A stretch of 64,000 nt of DNA, taken from positions 434,001-498,000 of the forward strand of contig CAWKFA010000017.1 of assembly GCA_963848825.1 (NCBI GenBank), given 5' to 3'. The notes under the pieces were generated by a model. That model did not search any database and was not told the origin of the DNA. It was given only the letters and a program-made list of their open reading frames with translations. Shown here one piece after another: positions 33,401 to 43,445 of the stretch. Origin of the DNA: CAVVSQ01 sp963848825. Its GTDB lineage: Bacteria; Planctomycetota; Planctomycetia; Gemmatales; Gemmataceae. The translations under genes and the position numbers were made by a program. The stretch's first letter is position 1. Each line of letters opens with the position of its first letter.

Positions 33401-36400
33401 GCCCAGCCGGCGATAAACACGCAAGCGAGCGCTTCCTCGCCCGGCATGGCGGGCAGTTCGTACGTGAGCGACACGGCGGTGTTGACGGGCGGTTATCACA
33501 TTACTGGTGGCACGATTACGTTCACATTAACGCCGCCGACCGGTTCGCCGATAGTGGAGACAGTGACGGTAAACTCATCTACGGGCACGTACACGACGCC
33601 GACACCGATTTTGGCGACGCAGGTGGGCACATACAAGTGGTCGGCCAGCTATAGCGGGGATGGGCTCAACAATGGAGCAGTGGACCCAGGCGGCGCGGCG
33701 GAGCAGGTGACGATAGTTGCGCCCTCCACCGATCTGACAATTACCAAAACAGACGGCGTTAGTACTTACACGCCTGGCAGTACTACAACTTACACGATCG
33801 TCGTCTCCAACAAAGGCCTAGCTCCCGTCAGCAATGCTCCCGTGGTGGACAACCTTCCCGCCGGAATCACAAGCGCCACCTGGACGGCGGTGGCTTCTGC
33901 CGGCGCCAGCGTGGCCGCGGCCAGCGGCACGGGAAGCATCAATACCACGGTCAGCCTCAATCCTAATACCTCCGTCACCTTCACGGTAGTGGCCCAAATC
34001 TCTGCTGCCGCTGGTTCGACGACCAACGTGGCCGATTTTACCACTTTGGGCGCGAACAACACGGCCCTGGCCCAATCCGCGACGGTCAGCGGCATCAAGG
34101 CGGAGGCGCTGTACTTGTCGCCTAGTTCTCCTAGCGGGCCCTTTCAGACAACCAACACTACCCTTTATCTGCGCAATCAGACAAATGATCACGGCCTGGG
34201 AATCGTTTCTAATGGCGAAAATGCGGCGCTGGGAGGCGACGTCAACGAGATCAGCAATCAGCTCAATCTGGATGTGCTGCGCTTGACAAAGCCCACCACG
34301 GACACCTGGACATCGCTATGGGTCTCGTCGCTCGACAGCGGCGGTTCGGGTGGCGCGGAAATGGGGACCTTGTACTGGTCCAACTCCCCGAATCCCGATT
34401 TGACTACCTTGGCCGGCAGTAGCTTTACCTTCCGGTTCGGTGATTTCGGCAGTAGTGTCGAAGGCGATCTGCTGACCTTGAATCCGACCAACTTTGTTCC
34501 AACCATGAACTACCTGTTTTTCCGCGCCGGGCCCAACGCCTGCGGCAATAACAACGACTACCTTTTCTGGAAGGCGACGACTTCAACGCCTGGAAACCTG
34601 GTTAACACCGCGACCGTTTCAGTGCCGGCAGGCGTAACCGATACCGATACAACCAACAATAGTTCCACCGACACGGATACGCCCGGCACCAAGGCGACTC
34701 CAACAATTACCACCTGCGCTACGATCACGGCTGGCGGCGTATGCGGCACCGCTCAGACCAGTGACACCGTGACGGTTGGTGCGGGCAGCCATCCAACGGG
34801 TATGGTTACCTTTAGTTTGACGAGTCCCGATGGCATCACGAGCTACGTGGGTTCGATCGCAGTAAATGGAGATGGCACTTATTCAGGCCCCAGCGTGGCG
34901 GCGACGGAAATCGGCACCTATACCTGGCATGCGGCCTATTCCGGGGACATCGCCAACAATAGCGCCAGCGACAATGGCGCCAACGAATCGGTGACAACGG
35001 TCAAGGCTGCGCCGGCAATATCGACGACCCCCACCCCGGCGGCGGTGACGGTGGGCGTTTCGACCCAAACGTTGAAAGACTCAGCCGTCCTTGCCGGCGG
35101 CTTCGCCCCAACCGGCACCATCACGTTCACACTCTACCTGGGCGCCACACTGGTCGACACCGAGACAGCCAGCGTCACCGGCAACGGCACCTATGTTACA
35201 CCGCTCGGCTACACACTTCCGAATAGTGGAACAGTCACTGGCACTTACCAATGGAACGCCACGTATACTGGCGACACCAACAATAAACCGATCAGCGATA
35301 TCAATAACCGCAACGAACAAGTGGTGGTCAGTCCGGCTCCCATCACGGTCACGGGGACCAAATTCAACGATATCACCGGCAATGGTTTCAGCGGTGACGA
35401 TAGTGCGCAAAGTGGTGTTACGATCAATCTCTACATGGAGTCAAATAGCTGCTCTGGCTTGCAAACCGGCGTTGGCGGCGATAGATTCGTTTCCTCGGCC
35501 GTAACGGGTGCCAACGGCAGTTATAGCTTCACCGGCCTCACTCCTGGCGCCGTCTATTACGTGATGGAGGTCGTCCCTGCCGGCTATGTGCAGACCGGCG
35601 GCGGTCCGAACGGGGCGGCCGGGTGCACCTATTACACCATCTGCGCACAAAGCGGCCAGGCAATTTCTGGCAAGAACTTCGACGACTTCCTGGTGCCCAC
35701 CTGTACGCCGACCGGTGTCAGTTTCACCGTTAACAATAACAACTGTCTCACTGTCGTAACGGACCTGCGTGGCAAGACCAGTCAGGGTAACTCAGTCACA
35801 GTGACTTTTACTGTTCCGGCCGGGCCGATGAGCGACCAACTCAGCCTCGTTAGCTATATCGCCCCGGGCGCCGCCTTCGATGCCACGACAGCGTATCAGC
35901 AGCAGATCTTCGATGTCGCAACCGGTATTTTCGCGCCGGGCAAGACTTATTCCATGACGGTGCTAATACCAAACTGCTATTACCAAATCGATCTCGTTTG
36001 CGGCCAGGCGATCAACGTGCTCGGGCCATGCAACTACGGCCCAGATGGCAGCAATATCTTTTATTCCGCCCAGGGTCGTCTCCTCAGCGCCGACAACGGC
36101 GGCACCCAGGCGTTTGCCAACAAGTCGATTGCTAGCGGCGACTTTGGGACCACCGCACTTTGGACCAGCACCAGAGGAATGAATGTTATCAAGAGCCTCA
36201 ATGGCGGCTCCACCGCGACTAGTCTGGCGCAGTGGTTGGCGACCACCTTCCCGAATCTCTACGGGATTTCCGCCGGCAGCCATGCCCTGGTCAACTCGAA
36301 TGGGACATTTTTCTCCAACAGCCAGGTACTGACCAGTTATGCCAGTAAATTCACGGGTGGCGATCAGCAAGTCTTGGCGACCGCGCTGTCGGTGTATGCA

Positions 36401-38230
36401 ACCAGCATCAACCTCGCCGGCATTAGCACGGTACACAGCACGGATAGCAGCCTCGTCACTTCGCTCGCTGGCTCTGGCATGGATACCTTTGGCACTGGGG
36501 TCAATTATGGGGCATTTGGCCTGACGAGCACCGCGACCTTGTCTGTCATGCAACTTCTGGTTGATCTAAACGCCAACACCGCGGCCGGCGCCACGGTCAG
36601 TTCCGGGGGCAACGCGGTTTTTAGTGGGATCAATTCCATTGGCAACGTCGCCAACGCGAACTTGAGCCTTTTGGGGGACGGGTTTGGGCCTGCGGACATT
36701 CGAAACGCGTATGCCATCAACAATATTTCGTTAGACGGCACCGGTCAGACCATCGCCATCGTCGATGCCTTCGACAATCCAAATATTTTCGCGAGCGTGG
36801 ACGCCTTCGACAATCAGTTCGGAAGCACGTCCACCGGTTCCACCCTATTCCAACAGTATGGGGCGGCATCATCATTCCTGACGGTGGTCAACCAGCGAGG
36901 TGAGACTGCGCCCTTGCCTGCCGTTGATCCGACGGGTGGCTGGGAAATGGAAATAGCATTGGATGTCGAATGGGCCCATGCCATGGCGCCGGGAGCTACC
37001 ATCGTGCTTGTCGAAGCCAATAGCCAGGAACTTGGCGACCTGATGTCCAGCGTGGCCATCGCCGCGCGTCAGCCTGGCGTTTCCGTGGTGTCCATGAGTT
37101 GGGGTTTCAGGGAGGGCGTCGCCGCCCTGGCGCAGGACGAGGCCCTTTACGACAGTTATCTAACGACCCCAGCCGGCCACCAAGGCGTGACATTTGTGGC
37201 CAGCACCGGTGACTATGGCAGCGCCAATCCTGAATATCCTGCCTTCTCGCCGAATGTAGTCGCCGTTGGCGGCACCAGCCTCCACACGAGCGCCGCGGGA
37301 ACTTACCAAAACGAAACGGGCTGGGGATATTTCTCGGACGGCGCCGGGGCTTTCATCGCGGGTGGTGGCGGTATTAGCACGTTCGAGGCTGAACCCACTT
37401 TCCAATCTGGCGTCCAGTCGACAGGCTTCCGGACCACGCCCGACGTTTCCATGGTTGCGGACCCCAACACGGGCGTTTGGTTTGCCGATACGTACAACCT
37501 CGCTGCCGACAACGCCTGGCAGGTCGCTGGGGGCACCAGTCTATCGGCCCCGTCCTGGGCTGGCTTGTTTGCCCTGGTTAATCAGGGCAGGGCGGCCGCC
37601 GGTTCCGAGTCGCTCAACAGCGCCAGCCCCACGGAAGCCCAACTCGACCTCTACAGCTTACCCTCGACCGCTTTCCACACCGTCAGCACGGGCACCAATG
37701 GCGGCTACAACGCCGGCGCTGGCTACAACCTTGTTGCCGGCTTGGGCACGCCGGTGGCCGATACGCTGGTTTCAGGGCTCGTTGCGGCGCAGTGGACCGG
37801 CGCTGCTCCTCCCGTCCAGACATCGACGATCAGCATCAACCCCAATGGCATTGGCGGCTCCGTTGATTTCGGCCAGGCGAACATATTCGATGCGCTCGTC
37901 ATGACACCGGGGGCCGCACATGGTAGGGGCGTACGCTTGCCAGCTCAGGGCTTCACGAGCCAAAGTTCTCAATCTCCCACCAATGCCATCGTTCAAGTTT
38001 ATGCCGCGGCATTGTCGCGTGCCCAGAGCACGCTGGCCGTGCCTGCTGGTGCCGTTACTACGTTGGGTCGATTTGCCCACAATCCTAACTCCATTCCGGT
38101 AGATAGTTCGCTTGCTGGCCTGGTGTTCACCCAAGCGAGAGTGGTGGCAAGCCGGGCGCCCAGGACATTGTTGGAAGCGGCTCGTCGGCAAATCCAATTG
38201 AACGCTCAAATCTCGACGTTTCTCCGTTAG
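27479..38230 (+). CDS. giant surface protein: SdrB-like, thioester-like, Ig-like array, DUF11, sedolisin peptidase (two frameshifts)
   Basis: 3583 residues after correcting one inserted base near 29280 and one missing base near 31530, both seen by comparison with neighbouring repeats. Order: basic leader and LELLEDRSLPS (about 32-42) surface motif; SdrD-B/CnaB domain (GTAFVDVNHNGVLDGN); thioester-like domain with FLSFCSDL (C210) and LQFAIWQLL (Q280); one divergent and 14 near-identical Ig-like repeats (about 475-1975), more divergent repeats; DUF11 (TDLTITKTDGVSTYTPGS); a second SdrD-B domain; and a C-terminal S53 sedolisin with MEIALDVEWAHAM (E3158, D3162), ASTGDYGS (oxyanion D3245), GGTSLSAPSW (S3354) and PDVSMVADPNTG. 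Predicted acid-type serine peptidase displayed on, or released from, the cell surface on a long stalk. Confidence 0.88.
28900..33400 (+). repeat. 14 tandem 321-bp units encoding Ig-like repeats
   Basis: A conserved AAAGGCGACACCGACGCTGG-type unit start recurs at 29221, 29543, 29864, 30185, 30506, 30827, 31148, 31469, 31789, 32110, 32431, 32752 and 33073, plus a first copy near 28900 with CAGCCGAAA instead. Spacing is exactly 321 bases (107 codons) except 322 and 320 at the two frameshifts. Units 32431-32751 and 32752-33072 differ by only a few bases, showing a very recent duplication. Sub-types exist: KLKAPDNTI versus KLHAPDTSI in the middle, and GGFNIS versus GGYNIS. Confidence 0.95.
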
Positions 38231-38244
38231 TAGGCGAGAATGTT

Positions 38245-38478
38245 TTGGCCGAGCGACTTCCGCCTTCCGACGATCTGACCCACACTGCCCGGAATGGGCA
38301 TCAAGTCGTGGACGAGGTGTTCGCGACGGAATGGAAGCAGTCACGCGCTGAATTTCAGTTCGCCGGTGGCACAGGCAACCATGACCTGGCCCTGCAGTTG
38401 GCCGTGATATTGGCAGGGGGGATGGCGCTGTCGTCCAAAGATGAAGAACGGCGGCTAACGACACGGTTGGCGCGCTGA
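38245..38478 (+). CDS. possible small hypothetical protein
   Basis: 77 codons from a TTG at 38245, 14 bases after the giant-gene stop. Contains a hydrophobic stretch LALQLAVILAGGMAL and a basic end. There is no clear ribosome-binding site and an ATG six bases upstream is in another frame. It could be a short downstream gene or a frameshifted tail of the giant protein. Weak. Confidence 0.3.
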   Translation: MAERLPPSDDLTHTARNGHQVVDEVFATEWKQSRAEFQFAGGTGNHDLALQLAVILAGGMALSSKDEERRLTTRLAR

Positions 38479-38606
38479 AGTTCGAGCTCGTTCCCCAAAG
38501 GGCGATTTCGTGGCCGCAGCCGTATAGTTCCTGATCCTGGCGGTTACTAAAAAGCCGTTCCGCGCCTCATCCCTCGGTTGCGCTGAAAAACAAGACCGAA
38601 AACTGC

Positions 38607-38635
38607 TTGACATTCTTATGCCCTACCTTTAGGTT
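38607..38635 (+). promoter_or_regulatory. sigma-70-like promoter for the DUF1501 gene
   Basis: TTGACA at 38607-38612 is a perfect -35 box. TAGGTT at 38630-38635 (3 of 6 matches) follows at 17 bases. It lies 35 bases before ATG 38671. The -10 is weak. Confidence 0.4.
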
Positions 38636-38670
38636 GTTGTTGAACTCACCACCCACCCAAAAGGTCCCCG

Positions 38671-40016
38671 ATGCTCAATATTAAAGGACCATCGTCACGC
38701 TATTGTGATGGCGTGACGCGCCGTAACTTCCTCAAAGTAGGCACTTTTGCCTTCGGCGCGACTGCTTTCAGCATGACCGACATATTTCGCGCGGAGGCCG
38801 CGCAGGGCCGTACAGGCAGCTCGCAAAAGGCCGTCATCAACATCTTCCTCGGCGGCGGACCGCCCCACCAGGATATGTGGGACATCAAGACCGAGTGCTG
38901 CGCGAAATTCGCGGTGAATTTCAGCCGATGGCCACGGCTGTGCCTGGCATTCAAATATGCGAGGTGTTTCCGCGTATCGCACGCCTCATGGATAAATGCG
39001 CGATTATTCGCTCCATTACCGGCTGCGTGGACCGACACGATGCTATTCAAACCATGACCGGCTGGCCACCCAATTCTCTGCAGGGAATGGGCGGGCGACC
39101 CAGCTTCGGTGCCACGATTGCCAAGGTGAGAGGGCAAGTGGACCCATCAGTGCCGGCCTTCGTGGGCCTGGCCGCGCCGACGCAACATCGTCCGTGGGCC
39201 GATCCCGGCCAGGTTGGCTTTCTTGGCCCATCCTTCGCCCCGTTCAAGCCCGATGGCGAAGGCCTCGCCAACATGCGGCTCAATGGCATCACCACCGACC
39301 GTTTTGACGATCGCCGCCATTTGCTCGCCAGTTTCGATCAACTGCGGCGCGATATTGACTCGGCCGGCATCATTGAAAGCGTCGATTCATCGCAGCGCCG
39401 TGCCCTCGACGTACTGACGTCCAGCAGACTTCTCGAAGCCCTCGATATCTCGCGCGAACCTGTCCGCGTGCGTGAGCGCTATGGCGATGGCAAGCCGTAT
39501 AAATTCCAGTTCGACGGTGCGCCGACCGTCAACGATCAGCTTCTCTTGGCCCGGCGCCTCGTGGAAGCCGGTGTGCGCTGCGTGACCTTGACCTTTGGTC
39601 GCTGGGACAGTCACGGGCAGAATTTCGACCTGGTCCGCGACCATGGCGGCAAGCTCGATCAATGTCTGTCCGCGCTAATCGAAGACCTGGACGTCCGCAG
39701 CATGCTCAATGACGTGACGGTCGTTGTTTGGGGCGAGTTTGGCCGTACTCCTCGGATCAATAACAACGCCGGTCGTGACCACTGGGCACCGGTAAGTTGC
39801 TGCCTGATGGCCGGCGGTGGCATGCGCACCGGCCAGGTTATCGGCGCTACCAGTCGCCTGGGCGAGATCGCCGTCAGTCGTCCCGTCAGTCCAAGCGAAG
39901 TCGTCGCCACCATTTATCACAACATGGGCATCGACGTTCACTCCACCATGCTCAACGACCCAACCGGCCGGCCCCAGCACCTCGTCGATCAACCGGCGAT
40001 CCGCGAATTGATCTGA
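38671..40016 (+). CDS. Tat-exported DUF1501 protein (frameshifted)
   Basis: About 447 residues. The twin-arginine signal TRRNFLKVGTFAFGATAF (Arg at about 16-17) directs folded export. INIFLGGGPPHQDMWDIK is the alkaline-phosphatase-fold start typical of DUF1501. A break near 38895 joins to IRGEFQPMATAVPGIQICE. Then MTGWPPN, LARRLVEAGVRCVTLTFGRW followed by DSHGQNF, and VVVWGEFGRTPRIN with GRDHW are all family hallmarks with metal-binding Asp and His. DUF1501 genes are abundant in planctomycetes and usually follow a DUF1549/DUF1553 gene, which is absent here. A sulfatase- or phosphatase-like function is likely but unproven. Confidence 0.9.
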
Positions 40017-40052
40017 TCGATTCGCGGCCCAACGCAATTCGCAAGCGCTTTC

Positions 40053-40058
40053 TATAAT
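40053..40058 (+). promoter_or_regulatory. candidate -10 box upstream of gnd
   Basis: A perfect TATAAT lies at 40053-40058, 73 bases before the gnd ATG. No good -35 box is seen at 16-18 bases. This could be a promoter read with an alternative sigma or activator, or chance. Confidence 0.3.
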
Positions 40059-40130
40059 ATTCCACTGACCGCAACGACTGGGAGATTAATGGATTGCCGC
40101 GCGCCGGCAACCTTCAGGGAGTAATTCGTC

Positions 40131-41555
40131 ATGGCAGCCACCGCGTACGATATCGGCATGGTCGGCCTGGGGGTGATGGGCCGCAATCTGCTCATGAACA
40201 TGGCAGACCACGGTTTTAGCGTGGCGGGGCTCGATACCGATCAAGCCAAGGTCCAGGCCCTGAAAACGGAAGGCGCCGGCAAGCCCGTCGAGGCCACGAC
40301 GGACGCGGCCGCATTTGTAGGTTTGCTCAAGTCGCCGCGCGCCATAATTTTGTTGGTGCCGGCGGGCAAGGCGGTAGACGCGGTGATTGCCGAGATGATA
40401 CCGCTTCTTAACAAGGGCGATCTCATCATCGACGCCGGCAACTCGCATTTCAAGGATACCGAACGCCGCGCGAAGGAACTTGACACCAAACAGATGCACT
40501 TTTTCGGCATGGGTGTGTCGGGCGGGGAAGCCGGCGCCCGGCATGGGCCAAGTCTCATGCCCGGCGGTCCGCGTGACGCATATGAACATGTCCGGCCTAT
40601 TTTGGAAGCAGTGGCCGCCAAGGTAGATGGACAGCCCTGCGTCACTTATCTTGGCCCGGGCGCCTGCGGCCATTATGTGAAGATGGTCCATAACGGCATC
40701 GAATATGGCGTGATGCAAATTTTGGCCGAGACCTATGACTTGCTCCATCGCGGTCTGGAAATGGATAACGCCGAGATGGCCAAGATTTTCACTCAGTGGA
40801 ACCAGGGAGAACTGGCATCGTTTCTGGTTGAAATCACCGCCAAGGTCTTTCGCAAAATCGATCCGAAAACGGGTAAACACTTGCTCGACTCGGTTCTGGA
40901 CGTAGCCCGGCAAAAAGGCACCGGCAAATGGACCTCGCAAGAAGCCATGGACCTGCAGGTTCCGCTGCTCACGGTGGACGCCGCTGTCGGGCTCCGCGAC
41001 ATGTCCGCGTACGATAAGGAACGCGCCGTCGCCAGCCGGCTTTTGCATGGCGCCCATGGTTCCGTTGCCGGCGATCCCAAGTCCCTGGTCCAGCACCTGG
41101 CCAACGCCTATTATGCCGCCGTTGTCGTCACTTACGCCCAGGGCTTTGCCATGCTACGCGCGGCATCTCAGGCATACGGGTACAAACTGGACCTTGCCGG
41201 TGTGGTGCGCATCTGGCGGGGCGGTTGTATCATCCGGGCTGCTCTACTGGACAATATCTTCGCCGCTTTTCAAAAGCGGACGGATTTGCCAAACTTGCTT
41301 CTTGATCCGACGCTTTCCCAGGAAATCATGAAAAGACAGCGCGACTTGCGTGCCATAATTCGCGGCGCCATCGATCTGGGCATTCCCGTGGCCGGCCTGA
41401 TGAATTCTCTTGCTTACTTCGATTCGTACCGTACCGCCCGGCTGCCCACGAATTTGACCCAGGCGCAACGCGACTTCTTCGGCGCCCACACTTACGAACG
41501 CATCGATGAAAAGGGAACTTTCCATTCGCAATGGGACATGGATGAACCGCAGTAG
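40131..41555 (+). CDS. gnd: 6-phosphogluconate dehydrogenase, decarboxylating
   Basis: 474 residues, full family length and intact. It oxidises and decarboxylates 6-phosphogluconate to ribulose 5-phosphate with NADP, in the oxidative pentose phosphate pathway. Seen: GLGVMGRNLLMNMADHGF (nucleotide loop), GMGVSGGEAGARHGPSLMPG (substrate-binding loop), YVKMVHNGIEYG with the catalytic Lys/Asn region, and the signature IWRGGCIIRA. No frameshift. Followed 75 bases later by the cobalamin adenosyltransferase, but no functional link is evident. Confidence 0.97.
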   Translation: MAATAYDIGMVGLGVMGRNLLMNMADHGFSVAGLDTDQAKVQALKTEGAGKPVEATTDAAAFVGLLKSPRAIILLVPAGKAVDAVIAEMIPLLNKGDLIIDAGNSHFKDTERRAKELDTKQMHFFGMGVSGGEAGARHGPSLMPGGPRDAYEHVRPILEAVAAKVDGQPCVTYLGPGACGHYVKMVHNGIEYGVMQILAETYDLLHRGLEMDNAEMAKIFTQWNQGELASFLVEITAKVFRKIDPKTGKHLLDSVLDVARQKGTGKWTSQEAMDLQVPLLTVDAAVGLRDMSAYDKERAVASRLLHGAHGSVAGDPKSLVQHLANAYYAAVVVTYAQGFAMLRAASQAYGYKLDLAGVVRIWRGGCIIRAALLDNIFAAFQKRTDLPNLLLDPTLSQEIMKRQRDLRAIIRGAIDLGIPVAGLMNSLAYFDSYRTARLPTNLTQAQRDFFGAHTYERIDEKGTFHSQWDMDEPQ

Positions 41556-41630
41556 CCCGCCCGCAAGCCGCAATCAGGGCTGGCGCGGAATTAAATCATT
41601 AGGGCGCGGCGCCCTCGCGACGGAAACATC

Positions 41631-42212
41631 ATGGTCTATCTGTCCAAGATCTACACGAAGACCGGTGACGCCGGCGAGACGGGCCTGGGCGATGGCAGCC
41701 GGGTGGCCAAGGATCATCCGCGCGTGGCGGCTTATGGAAGCGTCGATGAACTCAACGCCGTCATCGGCCTTTTGCTTGCTTGCGGCGCGGGTTTGGACGC
41801 GAACACTGTTGCGCTTCTAAAAGACACCCAAAACGATCTGTTTGACGTCGGCGCCGACCTTTGCAAGCCGCAAACCAGTGCTGAGAAACCCGGCAGTTCC
41901 CTGCGCCTCCAGCCCCTCCACGCCCAACGCCTGGAGGAAGCGATCGATCGCTACAACGCTCCCTTGCAGCCGCTGAAGAGTTTCATTCTGCCGGGCGGAA
42001 GCCTGGCAGCGGCTTGGTGCCATCTGGGCCGCACCGTCTGCCGCCGGGCCGAACGCGATGTCGTTACGCTCGCGCGGGAGGAGACTGTAAATCCGCACGT
42101 CATTATTTATTTGAATAGGCTATCGGATCTGCTGTTTGTGCTGGCCAGGGCCTGCAACAACCAGGGGCAAGACGACGTGCTCTGGGAGCCAGGCAAAGCT
42201 ATAAACGGTTGA
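41631..42212 (+). CDS. PduO-type cob(I)alamin adenosyltransferase
   Basis: 193 residues, intact. KIYTKTGDAGETGLGDGSRV is the ATP-binding N-terminal motif. YGSVDELNAVIGLL and FILPGGSLAAAWCHLGRTVC with CRRAERDVV follow the family pattern, and IIYLNRLSDLLFVLAR is the C-terminal signature. It transfers adenosyl from ATP to cob(I)alamin to make adenosylcobalamin. Its 3' end overlaps the convergent small gene by 14 bases. Confidence 0.95.
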   Translation: MVYLSKIYTKTGDAGETGLGDGSRVAKDHPRVAAYGSVDELNAVIGLLLACGAGLDANTVALLKDTQNDLFDVGADLCKPQTSAEKPGSSLRLQPLHAQRLEEAIDRYNAPLQPLKSFILPGGSLAAAWCHLGRTVCRRAERDVVTLAREETVNPHVIIYLNRLSDLLFVLARACNNQGQDDVLWEPGKAING

Positions 42213-42501
42213 CACGCTCGCGATTGGCATGGTCACGCACGGTCTCCAGGTGCTCTTTCAGAGCATCAGCAAGCTCGCGCGTGTGCTTGGCCGCTTCTTG
42301 CAGCTTTCGCAAGGAGTTTTGCATCGCCATGAGACTGGGATAATGGCTCCGGCGCCGAACCGGCCGGCATAACTCTCTGAAATCGCAAATTTGACCCAAA
42401 AACCCGGTGCGCACCACGTCCAGCAGATCGCGGGAACACTTTTCCGAATGGCTCAAGAGTTGCCGCAAGGTCATCCGGCGAACAGGTTTGTCTCCGCCCA
42501 T
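42199..42501 (-). CDS. small hypothetical helical protein
   Basis: 100 residues from ATG 42501, preceded by GGGGAAG at good spacing on the minus strand. Basic N-terminal half with MTLRQLLSHSEKCSRDLLDV, and a C-terminal long helix (MQNSLRKLQEAAKHTRELAD) likely forming a coiled coil. The open frame extends upstream to 42663 but would cover the divergent gene's start. Family not recognised. The tail overlaps the adenosyltransferase gene. Confidence 0.5.
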   Translation of the reverse strand: MGGDKPVRRMTLRQLLSHSEKCSRDLLDVVRTGFLGQICDFRELCRPVRRRSHYPSLMAMQNSLRKLQEAAKHTRELADALKEHLETVRDHANRERVNRL

Positions 42502-42532
42502 GACACTTCCCCAAAAGAAAGCTAGAATATAG

Positions 42533-42546
42533 TTAGGGTCCCCTAA
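42533..42546. promoter_or_regulatory. palindrome between divergent genes, operator candidate
   Basis: TTAGGGTCCCCTAA is a perfect 6-bp inverted repeat with a 2-base centre. It lies in the 103-base gap between the minus gene starting at 42501 and the plus gene starting at 42605, where a repressor or activator site is expected. AT-rich flanks (AATATAG, TAT) could serve as -10 elements. Confidence 0.35.
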
Positions 42547-42604
42547 TATCCTCCCCCCTGGTGAGGCGGCGGTCAAGGCCAACCTTGACGGGCGGCATTT
42601 TTTC

Positions 42605-43362
42605 ATGCGTATCCTTCTCGTGGCCGACATCCATGCGAACTGGCCCGCTCTCCAGGCAATCAACGAGCCCTTCGACGCCTGCCTCTTTCTAGGTGATCTG
42701 GTCGACTACGGGCTGGAACCAAGTCCCTGCATTCAATGGATCAAGGATCACGCCACCCACACCGTGCGCGGCAACCATGATCATGGCGTGGCGCAGAACG
42801 TCAAGGTTCAAGGTAGAAACGGCTTCAAGTATCTCACCGCCATCACGCGTCCTTTGACGCAAGAGCGGCTTTCCGCGGACGAACGCCGCTTTCTGGGCTC
42901 AATGCCAATTTCCCGCCGCTTCTTGATGGAGAATTCACGCTTCCTGATGGTTCACGCGACGCCCCGCGATCCGCTTGATGAATACGCCATCGCGGATGCC
43001 GATTTCTGGTCGCGGCGGCTTGTCGATGTGGACGCCAACGTCATCTGTGTGGGACATACCCACCATCCCTACGTTGTCGAGGTGGGTGACAAACTCGTCA
43101 TCAACCCGGGCAGTGTTGGTCAACCGCGCGACGGCGATCCGCGCACTCATATGCCATCATTGAAAATCAGCGCGTGGATTTGAAGAGGATCGAATATCCC
43201 ATCGAGGAGACGGTGCGCAGCGTCCAGGAAAGCAACCTTCCCGAACCGGCCAAGGCCTTGCTCGTCGAGGTCTTCCGCACCGGGGGCATGGCAAAGCCGG
43301 ACAGTAAACAAAAGCTCGACGGCGGCCCGCCTTCCAGTACCATAGCGCCGCCAGCGGAATAA
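42605..43362 (+). CDS. metallophosphoesterase, YfcE-type (frameshifted near end)
   Basis: About 252 residues. MRILLVADIHANWPAL (Asp8, His10), LFLGDLVDYG, VRGNHDH, FLMVHATPRD and VGHTHHPYV are the five calcineurin-like metal-binding motifs in order; LVINPGSVGQPRDGDPR is the usual ending of the core. A break near 43150 restores AIIENQRVDLKRIEY and a C-terminal tail to 43362. A phosphodiesterase or phosphatase with a binuclear metal centre; substrate unknown. It has its own upstream region with a palindrome. Confidence 0.88.
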
Positions 43363-43445
43363 AGAGCACTCCTGAGGCCCTGACTATGGGGACCGGGCCT
43401 CGAGCAGCCTTGCTGCTGTCCCTGTTTTTCTTTGGTGGACCTGCC

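Noticed and set aside
29112..33499. Long open frames on the minus strand through the Ig array (up to 380 codons)
   Set aside because: They mirror the 321-bp repeat of the plus-strand gene, consist of Arg/His-rich repeated sequence and have no start signals or family motifs; open frames arise from codon bias copied in each unit.
37772..38464. 230-codon minus-strand frame at the end of the giant gene
   Set aside because: Antisense to the conserved sedolisin end; composition typical of a shadow frame.
41608..41620. GGGCGCGGCGCCC palindrome between gnd and the adenosyltransferase gene
   Set aside because: Only one base between arms, no U tract; not a usable hairpin terminator and expected by chance in GC-rich DNA.
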